Source: Anolis sagrei
Taxonomy: Eukaryota; Chordata; Lepidosauria; Squamata; Anolidae
Reading direction: 5' to 3'
Assembly: GCF_037176765.1 (NCBI RefSeq)
Contig: NC_090027.1
Span: forward strand, 5,777,930-5,841,929
Length of the DNA stretch: 64,000 nucleotides
Below are positions 1-10,335 of the stretch, piece by piece; the stretch's first letter is position 1, and each line of letters opens with the position of its first letter. The translations under genes and the position numbers were made by a program. The notes below the pieces were generated by a model that searched no databases, was not told where the DNA came from, and worked only from the letters and a program-made list of their open reading frames with translations.

Positions 1-72
1 AAATGGAGATGAGCACCAACCCCCAGAGTCGGACACAAGTGGACTTAATGTCAGGGGAAAACCTTTACTTTT
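1..72 (+). repeat. SINE family A, 3' end
   Basis: This is the 3' part of a tRNA-headed squamate SINE. It carries the family's diagnostic end (gatgagcacc, agagtcggaca, taatgtcagggg, cctttac). The same end recurs at 485-570 and, reversed, at 45801-45826 and 47484-47560. The head lies outside the window. Confidence 0.7.
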
Positions 73-280
73 ACCTATATAATGAGAATGGCCATGAGTC
101 CAATCTATGGAAACCTGGGATCTGTAGCTTTCTGAAGTACTTAAAATCTTGCTCAGAGGGCTCGTCATAAATGCAGGGGAAAGGACTGCACAAGACAATT
201 CCAGGTGCCTCAACATACTAGAAACCCCAAGATTCCAATAGAATGGAACCATCCTGTTAAAGCAGACAATCCTATAATTA
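73..280 (-). repeat. Unassigned interspersed repeat next to a SINE
   Basis: The reverse complement matches 45595-45800 closely by eye, with the same SINE tail joined at the same point. I cannot place it in a family. It may be an extended SINE form or a dispersed duplication. Confidence 0.5.
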
Positions 281-572
281 TATGCTGACTGAAAGGTTGG
301 CAGTTCAAATCTGGAGAGCAGGGTGAGCTCCTGCTGTTAGCCCCAGCTCCTGCTAACCTAGCAGTTCAAAAACATGCAAATGTGAATAGATCAATGGGTA
401 CCGATTCTGCAGGAAGGTAACAGTGTTCAATGCAGTCATGCTGGCCCAGATGACCTTGGAGGTGTCTATGGATAACGCCAGCTCTTTGGTCTAGAAATGA
501 AGATGAGCACCAAACCTCAGAGTCGGACCTGACTAGACTTAATGTCAGGGGAAACCTTTACCTTTAAACTGT
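281..572 (+). repeat. SINE family A, near full length
   Basis: It starts inside the tRNA-like head, with box-B-like ggcagttcaaatct. It continues through the body (gtgagctcctgctgttagccc, aacatgcaaatgtgaatag, ccttggaggtgtctatgg) to the 3' end. The 5' end is clipped. Non-autonomous and presumably mobilised by a LINE; which one is not clear from the sequence. Confidence 0.75.
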
Positions 573-699
573 CGAGTCATGCAAAGCAATGTAAACCCTC
601 CCTTTAATTCAGTGAAATTTACTTTCAAGTTGGTCTATTAAATAATTGTAAATATTGTAGAATTACGGAAAAGTCTTGCAGTAAATATTATTTTTTAAA

Positions 700-1485
700 A
701 AATAAGCCCTTGTTTGAAAAAGAGAGAAGGAAGAGATTGAAAATAGGATGGAGCTGAAAAGAGAAAGAAGAGAAGGAAGAGAGTGAGAATAGGATGGAGC
801 TGAAAAGGGAAAGAAAAGAAGGAAGAGAGTGAAAATAGGATGGAGCTGAAAAGAGAAAGAAGAGAAGGAAGAGAGTGAAAATAGGATGGAGCTGAAAAGG
901 GAAAGAAGAGAAGGAAGAGAGTGAAAATAGGATGGAGCTGAAAAGAGAAAGAAGAGAAGGAAGAGAGTGAAAATAGGATGGAGCTGAAAAGAGAAAGAAG
1001 AGAAGGAAGAGAGTGAAAATAGGATGGAGCTGAAAAGGGAAAGAAGAGAAGGAAGAGAGTGAAAATAGGATGGAGCTGAAAAGGGAAGGAAGAGAAGGAA
1101 GAGAGTGAAAATAGGATGGAGCTGAAAAGGGAAAGAAGAGAAGGAAGAGAGTGAAAATAGGGTGGAGCTGAAAAGGGAAGGAAGAGAAGGAAGAGAGTGA
1201 AAATAGGATGGAGCTGAAAAAGGGAAGGAAGAGAAGGAAGAGAGTGAAAATAGGATGGAGCTGAAAAGGGAAAGAAGAGAAGGAAGAGAGTGAAAATAAG
1301 ATGGAGCTGAAAAGGGGAAGAGAAGGAAGAGAGTGAAAATAGGATGGAGCTGAAAAGGGAAAGAAGAGAAGGAAGAGAGTGAAAATAGGATGGAGCTAAA
1401 AAGGGAAGGAAGAGAAGGAAGAGAGTGAAAATAGGATGGAGCTGAAAAGGGAAAGAAGAGAAGGAAGAGAGTGAAAATAGGATCC
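700..1485. repeat. 46-bp purine-rich minisatellite, about 17 units
   Basis: Head-to-tail units follow the pattern gatggagctgaaaag, then ggaaagaagagaagg, then aagagagtgaaaatag. Spacing is exactly 46 bp (for example 747, 793, 839). A few units differ by short indels. Because 46 is not a multiple of 3 and the unit lacks minus-strand stops, two long minus-strand frames stay open through it. I regard those as artefacts. Confidence 0.95.
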
Positions 1486-2105
1486 TTTCTGTGGATGGGA
1501 GGGGGGGGGAACCCCTGCATGATGAGAACCTGCCTTCCCCACAGCCTGACCTTTCAAGGTCATATCCCTGTCCGGCAATCGTCCCCCCACCCCCTCTTTT
1601 TTCTCCTTTGCGTTGAATAACACGTAGAAGGTGTCTCTGTTTGGGTTGGGATCTTCTGCAATGCGGATGGAGGGAGAACTTGCAGGGCACATCCGGGGTT
1701 TGGAGGGGAGTGCATTCAGACGAGCAGAGGCAGCCTGGGGTCGAGATGCGTGTTGGAATGGCCCCTCTCTCCCCTTCCAGGCTTCCTTGCTGGGACGCTG
1801 TCCTTGGTGCTGAAATCTCTCGGCTCCAATGCCTTACCTGGTCTTTCTCCCCATGCTCTGCGGCGACGCTGTCCTTGGTGCTGAAGCCTCTCGGCTCCCA
1901 CGCTTTACCTAGGTCTTCCTCCCAATTCCTTCCTTCTTTTCCTCCCTTATCATTCATTTCGAATCCAAGAGCAGCTTCAACCCACGCCAAGGACGCCCCA
2001 CATCCGGGTCTTTCCTATGGGGCAGCAGAGAAAGGGAGAGGGAAGACAGGATATGGAGCAGTTGGAGGGCTAAACAGCAAGTCTGGGATCTTACTAATGT
2101 AAGAA
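1486..2105. other. GC-rich unassigned stretch
   Basis: Non-simple sequence with two related segments near 1795-1845 and 1863-1910 sharing gctgtccttggtgctgaa and ctctcggctcc. A minus-strand frame over about 1600-1690 reads like ordinary protein for some 25 residues (RDTFYVLFNAKEKK). No convincing splice-site pair or known family is visible. It could be a decayed repeat or an unrecognised exon. Confidence 0.3.
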
Positions 2106-2109
2106 GTTG

Positions 2110-2278
2110 GACACTTCATGCCATTATTATATATAATATAATATAATATAATAATCATAAGATATTATTATATTATATTAATTATATAATAATAATAATA
2201 ATAATATACTTACTTAAGTGATCCCTCCTTGTCTGAGGATGTTGGTCCTCCAAGTGTAATATAATATAATATAATTAC

Positions 2279-2309
<31 letters not shown>

Positions 2310-2462
2310 GATGATATTATATTATATTAATTATATAATAATAATAATAATAATAATAATATACTTATTTAGAAGATTCCTTCTTGTCTGAGGATGTTGG
2401 TCCTCCAAGTGTAATATAATATGACATACTATAATAATAATTATATTATATTATATTAATTA

Positions 2463-2495
<33 letters not shown>

Positions 2496-2761
2496 CTTAC
2501 TTAGAAGATTCCTTCTTGTCTGAGTATGTTGGTCCTCCAAGTGTAATATAATATAATGATATACTATAATAATCATAAAATATTATATTATATTGATTAT
2601 TATTATATAATAATAATAATAATACACTTACTTAGAAGGTTCCTTCTTGTCTGAGGATGTTGGTCCTCCAAGTGTAATATAATATAATGATATACTATAA
2701 TAATAATAATAATAATAAGAAGAAGAAGAAGAAGAAGAAGAAGAAATTATATTATGTTAAT

Positions 2762-2800
<39 letters not shown>

Positions 2801-2904
2801 TACTTACTTAGAAGATTCCTTCTTGTCTGGGGATGTTGGTCCTCCAAGTGTAATATAATATAATGGCATACTATAATAATAATATTATTATATTATATTA
2901 ATTA

Positions 2905-2943
<39 letters not shown>

Positions 2944-3416
2944 CTTACTTAGAAGATTCCTTCTTGTCTGAGGATGTTGGTCCTCCAAGTGTAATCTAAT
3001 ATAATGATATACTATAATAATCATATTATATTAATTATATTATAATAATAATAATACATTTACTTAGAAGGTTCCTTCTTGTCGGAGGATGTTGGTCCTC
3101 CAAGTGTAATATAATATAATGATATACTATAATCATAAGATAATATTATATTATATTAATTATATAATAATAATAATAATAATAATAATACACTTACTTA
3201 GAAGATTCCTTCTTGTCTGAGGATGTTGGTCCTCCAAGTGTAATATAATACAATGATATACTATAATCATAAGATGATATTATATTATATTAATTATATT
3301 ATAATAATAATATACTTACTTAGAAGATTCCTTCTTGTCTGAGGATGTTGGTCCTCCAAGTGTAATATAATAAATTGATATACTATAATAATCATAAGAT
3401 ATTATATTATATTACC

Positions 3417-3452
<36 letters not shown>

Positions 3453-4083
3453 TACCTTCTTAGACAATCCCTTCTTGTCTGAGGATGTTAGTCCTCTAAG
3501 TGTAATATAATATAATGATATAATATAATAATCATAAGATATTATTATATTTTAATTATTTTATTATAATTAGAATATAATAATCATAAGATATTATATT
3601 ATATTTTAATTATTCTATTATTCTAATTATAATAAAATAATTGAAATATAATATAATAATCGTAAGGTATTATATTATATTAATTATATTATTATTGTTA
3701 TATACTTACTTTTTACTTAGGCGATCCCTTGTTGTCCGGGGATGATGGCCCTCCAAGTGTAATATAATATAACAAGCTAATATATTATTATATTATTATT
3801 ATTGTTATATAATAATAATAATATATTATATGTGTGCATCTATCTCCCTCTGTAGAATATAATAATCATAAGATATTATATTATATATTAATTATTCTAT
3901 TATCCTAATTATAATAAAATAAGTGAAATATAATATAATAATCGTAAGGTATTATATTATATTAATTATATTATTATTGTTATATACTTACTTTTTACTT
4001 AGGCGATCCCTTGTTGTCCGGGGATGATGGCCCTCCAAGTGTAATATAATATAACAAGCTAATATATTATTATATTATATTAA

Positions 4084-4120
<37 letters not shown>

Positions 4121-4345
4121 TATTATATGTGTGCATCTATCTCCCTCTGTTCCTCCATAGCATATATAATATAAAAATTCTAAAAATATAATGTAATAAT
4201 AAGATATTGTATTATTACAGTATAGTATAATTATTATATAAATAATATAATATAAAAATCATAAGATATTAAATTATTATAGTATAGTATAATTATTATA
4301 TAAATAATTATATAATATAATAATCATAAGATATTATATTATTAT
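2110..4345. repeat. AT-rich tandem array built on a LINE 3' terminus, about 12 units
   Basis: Units of roughly 115-280 bp alternate a conserved block of about 50 bp (acttacttagaagattcc, cttgtctgaggatgttgg, tcctccaagtgt) with (TAA)n/(TTA)n and TATAAT-rich stretches of variable length. Blocks lie near 2215, 2370, 2500, 2630, 2810, 2950, 3065, 3200, 3320, 3460, 3715 and 3995. The last two are variants (ggcgatcccttgttgtccgg). The block resembles the 3' end of the LINE at 19745-20300, read in the same direction. Confidence 0.85.
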
Positions 4346-4452
4346 TTTATAATTATTATCTTTAAGCCGCTCCTCATAGGGCTTGTTCTCCAGACCCTGG
4401 ATCATTTGAGTCACCCAGCTTGTCAACCCTTTAATTGCAGTGATCAGAATTG
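4346..4452 (-). repeat. CR1-derived satellite unit (left part of the array)
   Basis: It carries the array motif (tttaagccgctcctcatagg, cttgttctccagaccctgg) and ends in gcagtgatcagaattgg. It is separated from the main array at 6140-10125 by the LINE at 4453-6135. The array evidently continued across this point before the LINE arrived. Confidence 0.75.
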
Positions 4453-6135
4453 GAAGTCACTTCTGATGAGCTGATGAACAACTGCACTGCATCCTGTCAG
4501 ATCCCCAAAATCTGGAGGAAAGCAAGAGTCATCGCCATCTTGAAGCCAGGCAAAGACCGTAATGACCCAAAAAGCTATAGACCAATCTCCCTGTTGTGCC
4601 ACCTCTACAAAGTTCTGGAGAGACTTATTTTGCATAGAATTATGGAAAAAAATAGACCCATGTCTAATTCCACAGCAAGCTGGCTTAAGGAAAGGCAAAA
4701 GCTGCACATCGCAAGTGCTGAACCTGACTCAGCACATAGAAGATGGCTTTGAAAGGCAGCAGATCACAGGAGCTGTCTTCATAGACCTGTCAGTGGCTTA
4801 TGATACTGTACACCACCACCTCCTCCTGAGAAAAATGTATAATATCACAAAGGACTACCATCTCACCCAACTAATAGGAAACCTGCTACAAAACAGGAGC
4901 TTTTTTGTTGAGTTCAGGGCCAGAGAAGCAGATGGTGGAAACAGAAGAACGGCCTGCCTCAGGGGAGCATGCTTGCTCCATCCATGTTCAACATCTACAC
5001 AAATGACCAGCCACTGCTAGAAGGGACAGAGAATTTCATCTATGCTAATGATCGTGCCATCACCGCCCAAGCAGGGAGCTTTGAGACGGTTGAATAGAAG
5101 CTCTCCGAAGATCTAGGTGCTCTTACTGCCTATTACAGGGAAAACCAACTGATCCCTAATCCATCTAAAACACAGACATGTGCTTTCCACCTTAAGAACA
5201 AACAAGCATCCCGAGTTCTGAGGATCACCTGGGAAGGAATCCCACTGGAGAATTGCAACACACCCAAATACTTGGGAGTCACTCTGGACCATGCTCTGAC
5301 CTACAAGAAGCACTGCCTGAACATCAAGCAAAAAGTGGGTGCTAGAAACAATATCATACGAAAGCTGACTGGCACAACCTGGGGATCACAACCAGACACA
5401 GTGAAGACATCTGCTGCTGAGTATGCATGCCCAGTGTGGAACACATCTCATCACACTAAAACGGTAGATGTGGCTCTTAATGAGACATGCCGCATTATTA
5501 CAGGGTGTCTGCGCCCTACACCACTGGAGAAACTACACTGTCTAGCCGGTATTGCACCATCTGACATCCACCGGGAAGTAGCAGCCAATAGTGAAAGGAC
5601 CAAGGCAGTGACATCTCCAGCTCATCCCCTGTTTGGGTATCAGCCAGCACGTCAATGACTTAAATCTAGACATAGTTTTCTAAGATCTACAGAGACACTC
5701 GCTGGAACACCTCAGCAAGTGAGAGTCCAAAAGTGGCAGGCTCAAACCCAGAACCTCAACCAATGGCTGAAACCCAATTACTCCCCCCTGGGCACACAGA
5801 GGACTGGGTGACTTGGAAGGCGCTGAACAGACTGAGCTCTGGCACCACGAGATGCAGAGCCAACCTTAAGAAATGGGGCCACAAAGTGGAATCCTCGACA
5901 TGCGAGTGTGGAGAAGAGCCAACCACTGACCACCTGCTGCAATGCACCCTGAGCCTTGCCACATGCACAATGGAGGACCTTCTTGCGGCAACACCAGAAG
6001 CACTCCAAGTGGCCAGATACTGGTCAAAGGACATTCAATCAACTACCAAGCTTACAAATTTTGTGTTTTGTCTGTTTGTTTGTTTGTTTGTTTTGTTAAA
6101 AATCTAATACAAATGTCTGGTTGCTCCTGACACGG
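4453..6135 (+). mobile_element. Non-LTR retrotransposon (LINE), decayed reverse transcriptase region
   Basis: Pieces of one LINE ORF2 appear in several + frames. The first has reverse transcriptase motifs 1-2 (PKSYRPISLLCHLYKVLERL). Then comes a stretch with FIDLSVAYDTVHHHLL, the palm block with the first catalytic aspartate. After that come YLGVTLDHALTYKKH and the family's C-terminal zinc-like pattern ([15 protein letters not shown]). Stops and frame changes break the ORF. It ends with a (TTTG)n stretch and a tail ggttgctcctgacacgg. Three other copies of the same family are in the window (24732-25285, 33350-34085, 53914-54317). The clade is uncertain (jockey- or RTE-like). Flanks atcagaattgg and atcagatttgg look like an imperfect target-site duplication. 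Confidence 0.85.
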
Positions 6136-6139
6136 TAAA

Positions 6140-9100
6140 TAAAATCAGATTTGGGAGGGGAGGGAAGAGCAGGGGAAGGTTAAGGGAAAGGTTAAGCCCA
6201 GTATGAGACCCACAGAAAATACTGGAGGGGGTTGGTGGGGAGAAAAGGAACAAGAGCGGGGTTTTCAATAGGGAGGGAAGAAGCATGGCGTAGCAGCTCT
6301 TCTCCAGGCTAAACATGCCCAGCTCTTTAAGCCCCTCCTCATAGGGCTTGTTCTCCAGACCTTTGATCATTTGAGTTGCCCTCTTCCTCTGGACACATTC
6401 CAACTTATCAACATCTCCCTTAAATTGCAGTGATCAGAATTGGAAGGGGAGGGAAGACCAGGGTTTTTTTTGGGGGGGGGGGGGAGGTTAAGGGAAAGGA
6501 TAAGTCCAATATGAGGCCCATAATGAAGGGGATAAAAGGAACAAGAGTGGAGTTTTCAATAGGGAGGGAAGAAGCATGGTGTAGCAGCTCTTCCGCAGGC
6601 TAAACATGCCCAGCTCTTTAAGCCCCTCCTCATAGGGCTTGTTCTCCAGACCTTTGATCATTTCAGTCACTCAGCTTGTCAACATCTCCCTTAAATTGCA
6701 TGGACCAGAATTGGAAGGGGAGGGTAGAGTAGGGGTTTTTTGGGGGGGAGGGGGTTACCAGCTCTTTAAGCCGCTCCTCATAGGGCTTGTTCTCCAGACC
6801 CTTGATCATTTGAGTCGCCCTCTTCCTCTGGACACATTCCAACTTATCAACATCTCCCTTAAATTGCAGTAATCAGAATTGGAAGGGGAGGGAAGAGTAG
6901 GGGTTTGGGAAGGGGGGAGGTTACTAGCTCTTTAAGCCGCTCCTCATAAGGCTTGTTCTCCAGATCCTTGGTCATTTTAGTCGCCCTCCTGCAGTGACCA
7001 AAAGTAGAAGGGGAGGGAAGAGTAGTGGTTTGGGAAGGGGGGAGGTTACTAGCTCTTTAAGCCGCTCCTCCTGTGAGGGAAGACCAGGGGTTTTTTTGGG
7101 GGGGCGGGGTTAAGGGAAAGGATAAGTCCAGTATGAGGCCCATAATGGAGGGAATAAAAGGAACAAGAGGGGGTTACTAGCTCTTTAAGCCGCTCCTCAT
7201 AAGGCTTGTTCTCCAGATCCTTGGTCATTAGATTCAACATCTCCCTTCAATGACAGTGACTAGAATTGGGAGGGGAGTGAAAAGCGGGGGTTTGGGGGGG
7301 GGGGGAGCATAAGTCCAATATGAGGCCCATAATGGAGGGGATAAAAGGAACAAGAGGGGTTTTCCTTCGGGAGGGAAGAGGCATGGCGTAGCAGCTCTTC
7401 CGCAGGCTAAACATGCCCAGCTCTTTAAGCCGCTCCTCATAGGGCTTGTTCTCCAGACCCTTGATCATTTCAGTCGCTCAGCTTGTCAACATCTCCCTTA
7501 AATTGCAGTAATCAGAATTGGAAGGGGAGGGAAGAGTAGGGGTTTGGGAAGGGGAGAGGTTACTAGCTCTTTAAGCCGCTCCTCATAAGGCTTGTTCTCC
7601 AGACCCTTGATCATTTGAGTCGCCCTCTTCCTCTGGACACATTCCAGGTTGTTAACATCTGCCTTAAATTGCAGTGACCAGAGTTGGAAGGGGAGGGAAG
7701 AGTAGGGGTTTGGGAAGGGGGAAGGTTACTAGGTCTTTAAGCCACTCCTCCTGGGAGGGAAGACCAGGGGGTTTTTTTGGGAGGGGGGGTTAAGGGAAAG
7801 GATAAGTCCAGTATGGGGCCCATAACAGAGGGTAATAAAAGGGACGAGAGGCGGTTTTCCTTAGGGAGGGAAGAAGCATGGCGTAGCAGCTCTTCTGCAG
7901 GCTAAACATGACCAGGTCTTTAAGCCGCTCCTCATAGGGCTTGTTCTCTCCAGACCCTTGATCATTTCAGTCGCTCAGCTTGTCAACATCTCCCTTGGAA
8001 GGGGAGGGAAGAGTAGGTTTTGGGAAGGGGGGAGGTTACTAACTCTTTAAGCCGCTCCTCATAGGGCTTGTTCTCCAGATCCTTGGTCATTTTAGTCGCC
8101 CTCCTGCAGTGACCAGAATTGGAAGGGGTGGGAAGAGTAGGGGTCTGGGGGGGGGGATGTTGCCAGCTCTTTAAGCCGCTCCTCATAGGGCTTGTTCTCT
8201 GGACCCTTGATTATTTCAGTCGCCCTCTTCCTCTGGACACATTCCAGCTTGTCAACATCTCCTTTAAATTGCAGTGATCAGAATTGGAAGGGAAGGGAAG
8301 ACCAGGGGTTTTTTTTTTGGGGGGGGGGTGTTAACGGAAGGAGTTTTCATTATGGAGAGAAGAGGCATGGCGTAGCAGCTCTTCTGCAGGCTAAACATGA
8401 CCAGGTCTTTAGACCGCCTCTCATAGGGCTTGTTCTCCAAACCTTTGATCATTTCAGTGGCTCAGCTTGTCTACATCTCCCTTGGAAGGGGAGGGAAGAG
8501 TAAGAGTTTTGGAACGGGGGGGGGGGGGGGGAAGAAGGTTACTAACTCTTTAAGTCGCTCCTCATAGGGCTTGTTCTCCAGCCACTTGATCATTTGAGTC
8601 ACCCTCTTCCTCTGGACACATTCCAGCTTGTCAACATCTCCCTTAAATTGCAGTGACCAGAATTGGAAGGGGAGGGAAGACCAGGGTTTGTTTGGGGTTT
8701 TTTTTTGGGGGGGGGGGGGTAAGGGAAAAGATAAGTCCAGTATGAGGCCCAGCTTGTCAACATCTCTGTTAAATTGCAGTGATCAGAGGGAGGGAAGACC
8801 AGATTATTTGGGGGGGGGGCTCTTTAAGCCGCTCCTCATAGGGCTTGTTCTCCAGACCTTTGATCATTTCAGTCGCTCAGCTTGTCAACATCTCCCTTGG
8901 AAGGGGAGGGAAGAGTAAGGGTTTGGGACGGGGGGGGGGGAGGTTACTAACTCTTTTGGCCGCTCCTCATAGGGCTTGTTCTCCAGACCTTTGATCATTT
9001 CAGTCGCTCAGCTTGTCAACATCTCCCTTGGAAGGGGAGGGAAGAGTAGGGGTTTGGGACGGGGGAGGGGAGGTTACTAACTCTTTAAGCCGCTCCTCAT

Positions 9101-10125
9101 AAGGCTTGTTCTCCAAACTTTTGATCATTTCAGTCGCTCAGCTTGTCAACATCTCCTTTACATTGCAGTAATCAGAACTTGAAGGGGAAGGAAGAGTAGG
9201 GTTTTTTTTGGGGGGGGGGGTTGCCAGCTCTTTAAGCCGCTCCTCATAAGGCTTGTTCTCCAGACCCTTGATCATTTCAGTCACTCAGCTTGTCAACATC
9301 TCCCTTAAACTGCAGTAATCAGAATTGGAAGGGGAGGGAAGAGTAGGGGTTTGAGAAGGGGGGAGGTTACTAGGTCTTTAAGCCGCTCCTCCTGGGAGGG
9401 AAGACCAGGGTATTGTTTTTGTTTTTGTTTTTTTTTGGGGGGGGGGGAGTTAAGGGAAAGGATAAGTCCAGTATGAGGCCCATAACGGAGGGAATAAAAG
9501 GAACAAGAGTGGGTTTTCCTTAGGGAGGGAAGAAGCATGGCGTAGCAGCTCTTCTGGAGGCTAAACATGACCAGGTCTTTCAGCCGCTCCTCATAGGGCT
9601 TGTTCTCCAGACCTTTGATCATTTCAGTCGCTCAGCTTGTCAACATCTCCCTTGGAAGGGGAGGGAAGAGTAGGGTTTTGGGAAGGGGGGAGGTTACTAA
9701 CTCTTTAAGCCGCTCCTCATAGGGCTTGTTCTCCAGATCCTTGGTCGCCTTCCTGCAGTGATCAGAATTGGAAGGGGAGGGAAGAGTAAGGGTTTTGGGA
9801 AGAGGGGAGGTTACTAGTTCTTTAGGCCGCTCCTCATAGGTCTTGTTCTCCAAACCTTTGATCATTTCAGTAGCTCAGCTTGTCAACATCTCCGTTGGAA
9901 GGGGAGGGAAGACGGGGGGGGGGGAGAGGTTATTAACTCTTTAGGCCGCTCCTCATAGGGCTTGTTCTCCAGACCTTTGATCATTTCAGTCGCTCAGCTT
10001 GTCAACATCTCCCTTGGAAGGGGAGGGAAGAGTAGGGTTTTGGGAAGGGGGGAGGTTACTAGCTCTTTAAGCCGCTCCTCTTAGGGCTTGTTCTCCAGCC
10101 CCTTGATCATTTGAGTCGCCACGTT
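6140..10125 (-). repeat. Satellite-like array derived from a CR1 LINE fragment, about 24 copies
   Basis: About two dozen head-to-tail units of roughly 120-290 bp share ctctttaagccgctcctcat, agggcttgttctccagacc, ttgatcatttcagtcgctc and ggaaggggagggaagagtag. In many units this is followed by a run of T and then 8-14 G. On the minus strand the unit translates as [18 protein letters not shown], the C-terminal part of CR1 ORF2, as in the ordinary CR1 copies at 22185-22845 and 27152-27862. The array stops at the NEFM promoter. G-runs make it rich in potential quadruplexes. Confidence 0.9.
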
Positions 10126-10232
10126 CCAGCAGCGTTTCAGGACCTCAGTTTGGGGAAAGCAAGCAACTGAGGAAGAGGAAAGAGGGGGCGTGGCTTTGGG
10201 GGCGGAGAAGCGGGAGTCCCCTCCCCCCGCCG

Positions 10233-10240
10233 TGACGTCA
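10233..10240. promoter_or_regulatory. Full palindromic CRE (TGACGTCA)
   Basis: A perfect eight-base CRE lies 30 bp before the TATA-like box. It is the consensus site for CREB/ATF factors. Binding is inferred from the sequence only. Confidence 0.7.
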
Positions 10241-10262
10241 CCCGCTGGGCCCCGCCCCCCGC

Positions 10263-10268
10263 CACGTG
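10263..10268. promoter_or_regulatory. E-box (CACGTG)
   Basis: A canonical palindromic E-box sits immediately before the TATA-like box. It is a potential site for bHLH or bHLH-ZIP factors. Confidence 0.5.
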
Positions 10269-10270
10269 CG

Positions 10271-10277
10271 TATAAGA
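10271..10277 (+). promoter_or_regulatory. TATA-like box (TATAAGA)
   Basis: It lies 59 bp upstream of the NEFM start codon, in a position that fits a short 5'UTR. Confidence 0.7.
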
Positions 10278-10335
10278 GGCGCTCCTCGCGGCCGGAGCCT
10301 CCGTCGTCGGGCTTTTCCTCCGGCTTCGCTTGGCC

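Larger units (their letters stand above)
10130..10335 (+). promoter_or_regulatory. NEFM: NEFM core promoter and 5'UTR
   Basis: A short GC-rich, CpG-rich block lies between the CR1-derived array and the start codon. In order it holds a CRE, a GC box (10250-10260, ccccgcccccc), an E-box and a TATA-like box. Transcription would start about 25-30 bp after the TATA box, near 10300, giving a 5'UTR of about 35 bases. The start context is tggccATGag. The CpG-rich region continues through exon 1 to about 11450. Confidence 0.75.

Noticed and set aside
695-1990. 431-codon minus-strand frame
   Set aside because: Mostly the 46-bp minisatellite read in a stop-free frame.
6140-10125. CRISPR-like array of regular repeats
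   Set aside because: Units are unequal, carry CR1 coding sequence, and the genome is a vertebrate.
10330-10335. Start of NEFM at 10330 (two codons earlier)
   Set aside because: That codon is TTG; the ATG at 10336 gives the normal family N-terminus and lies in a reasonable start context.
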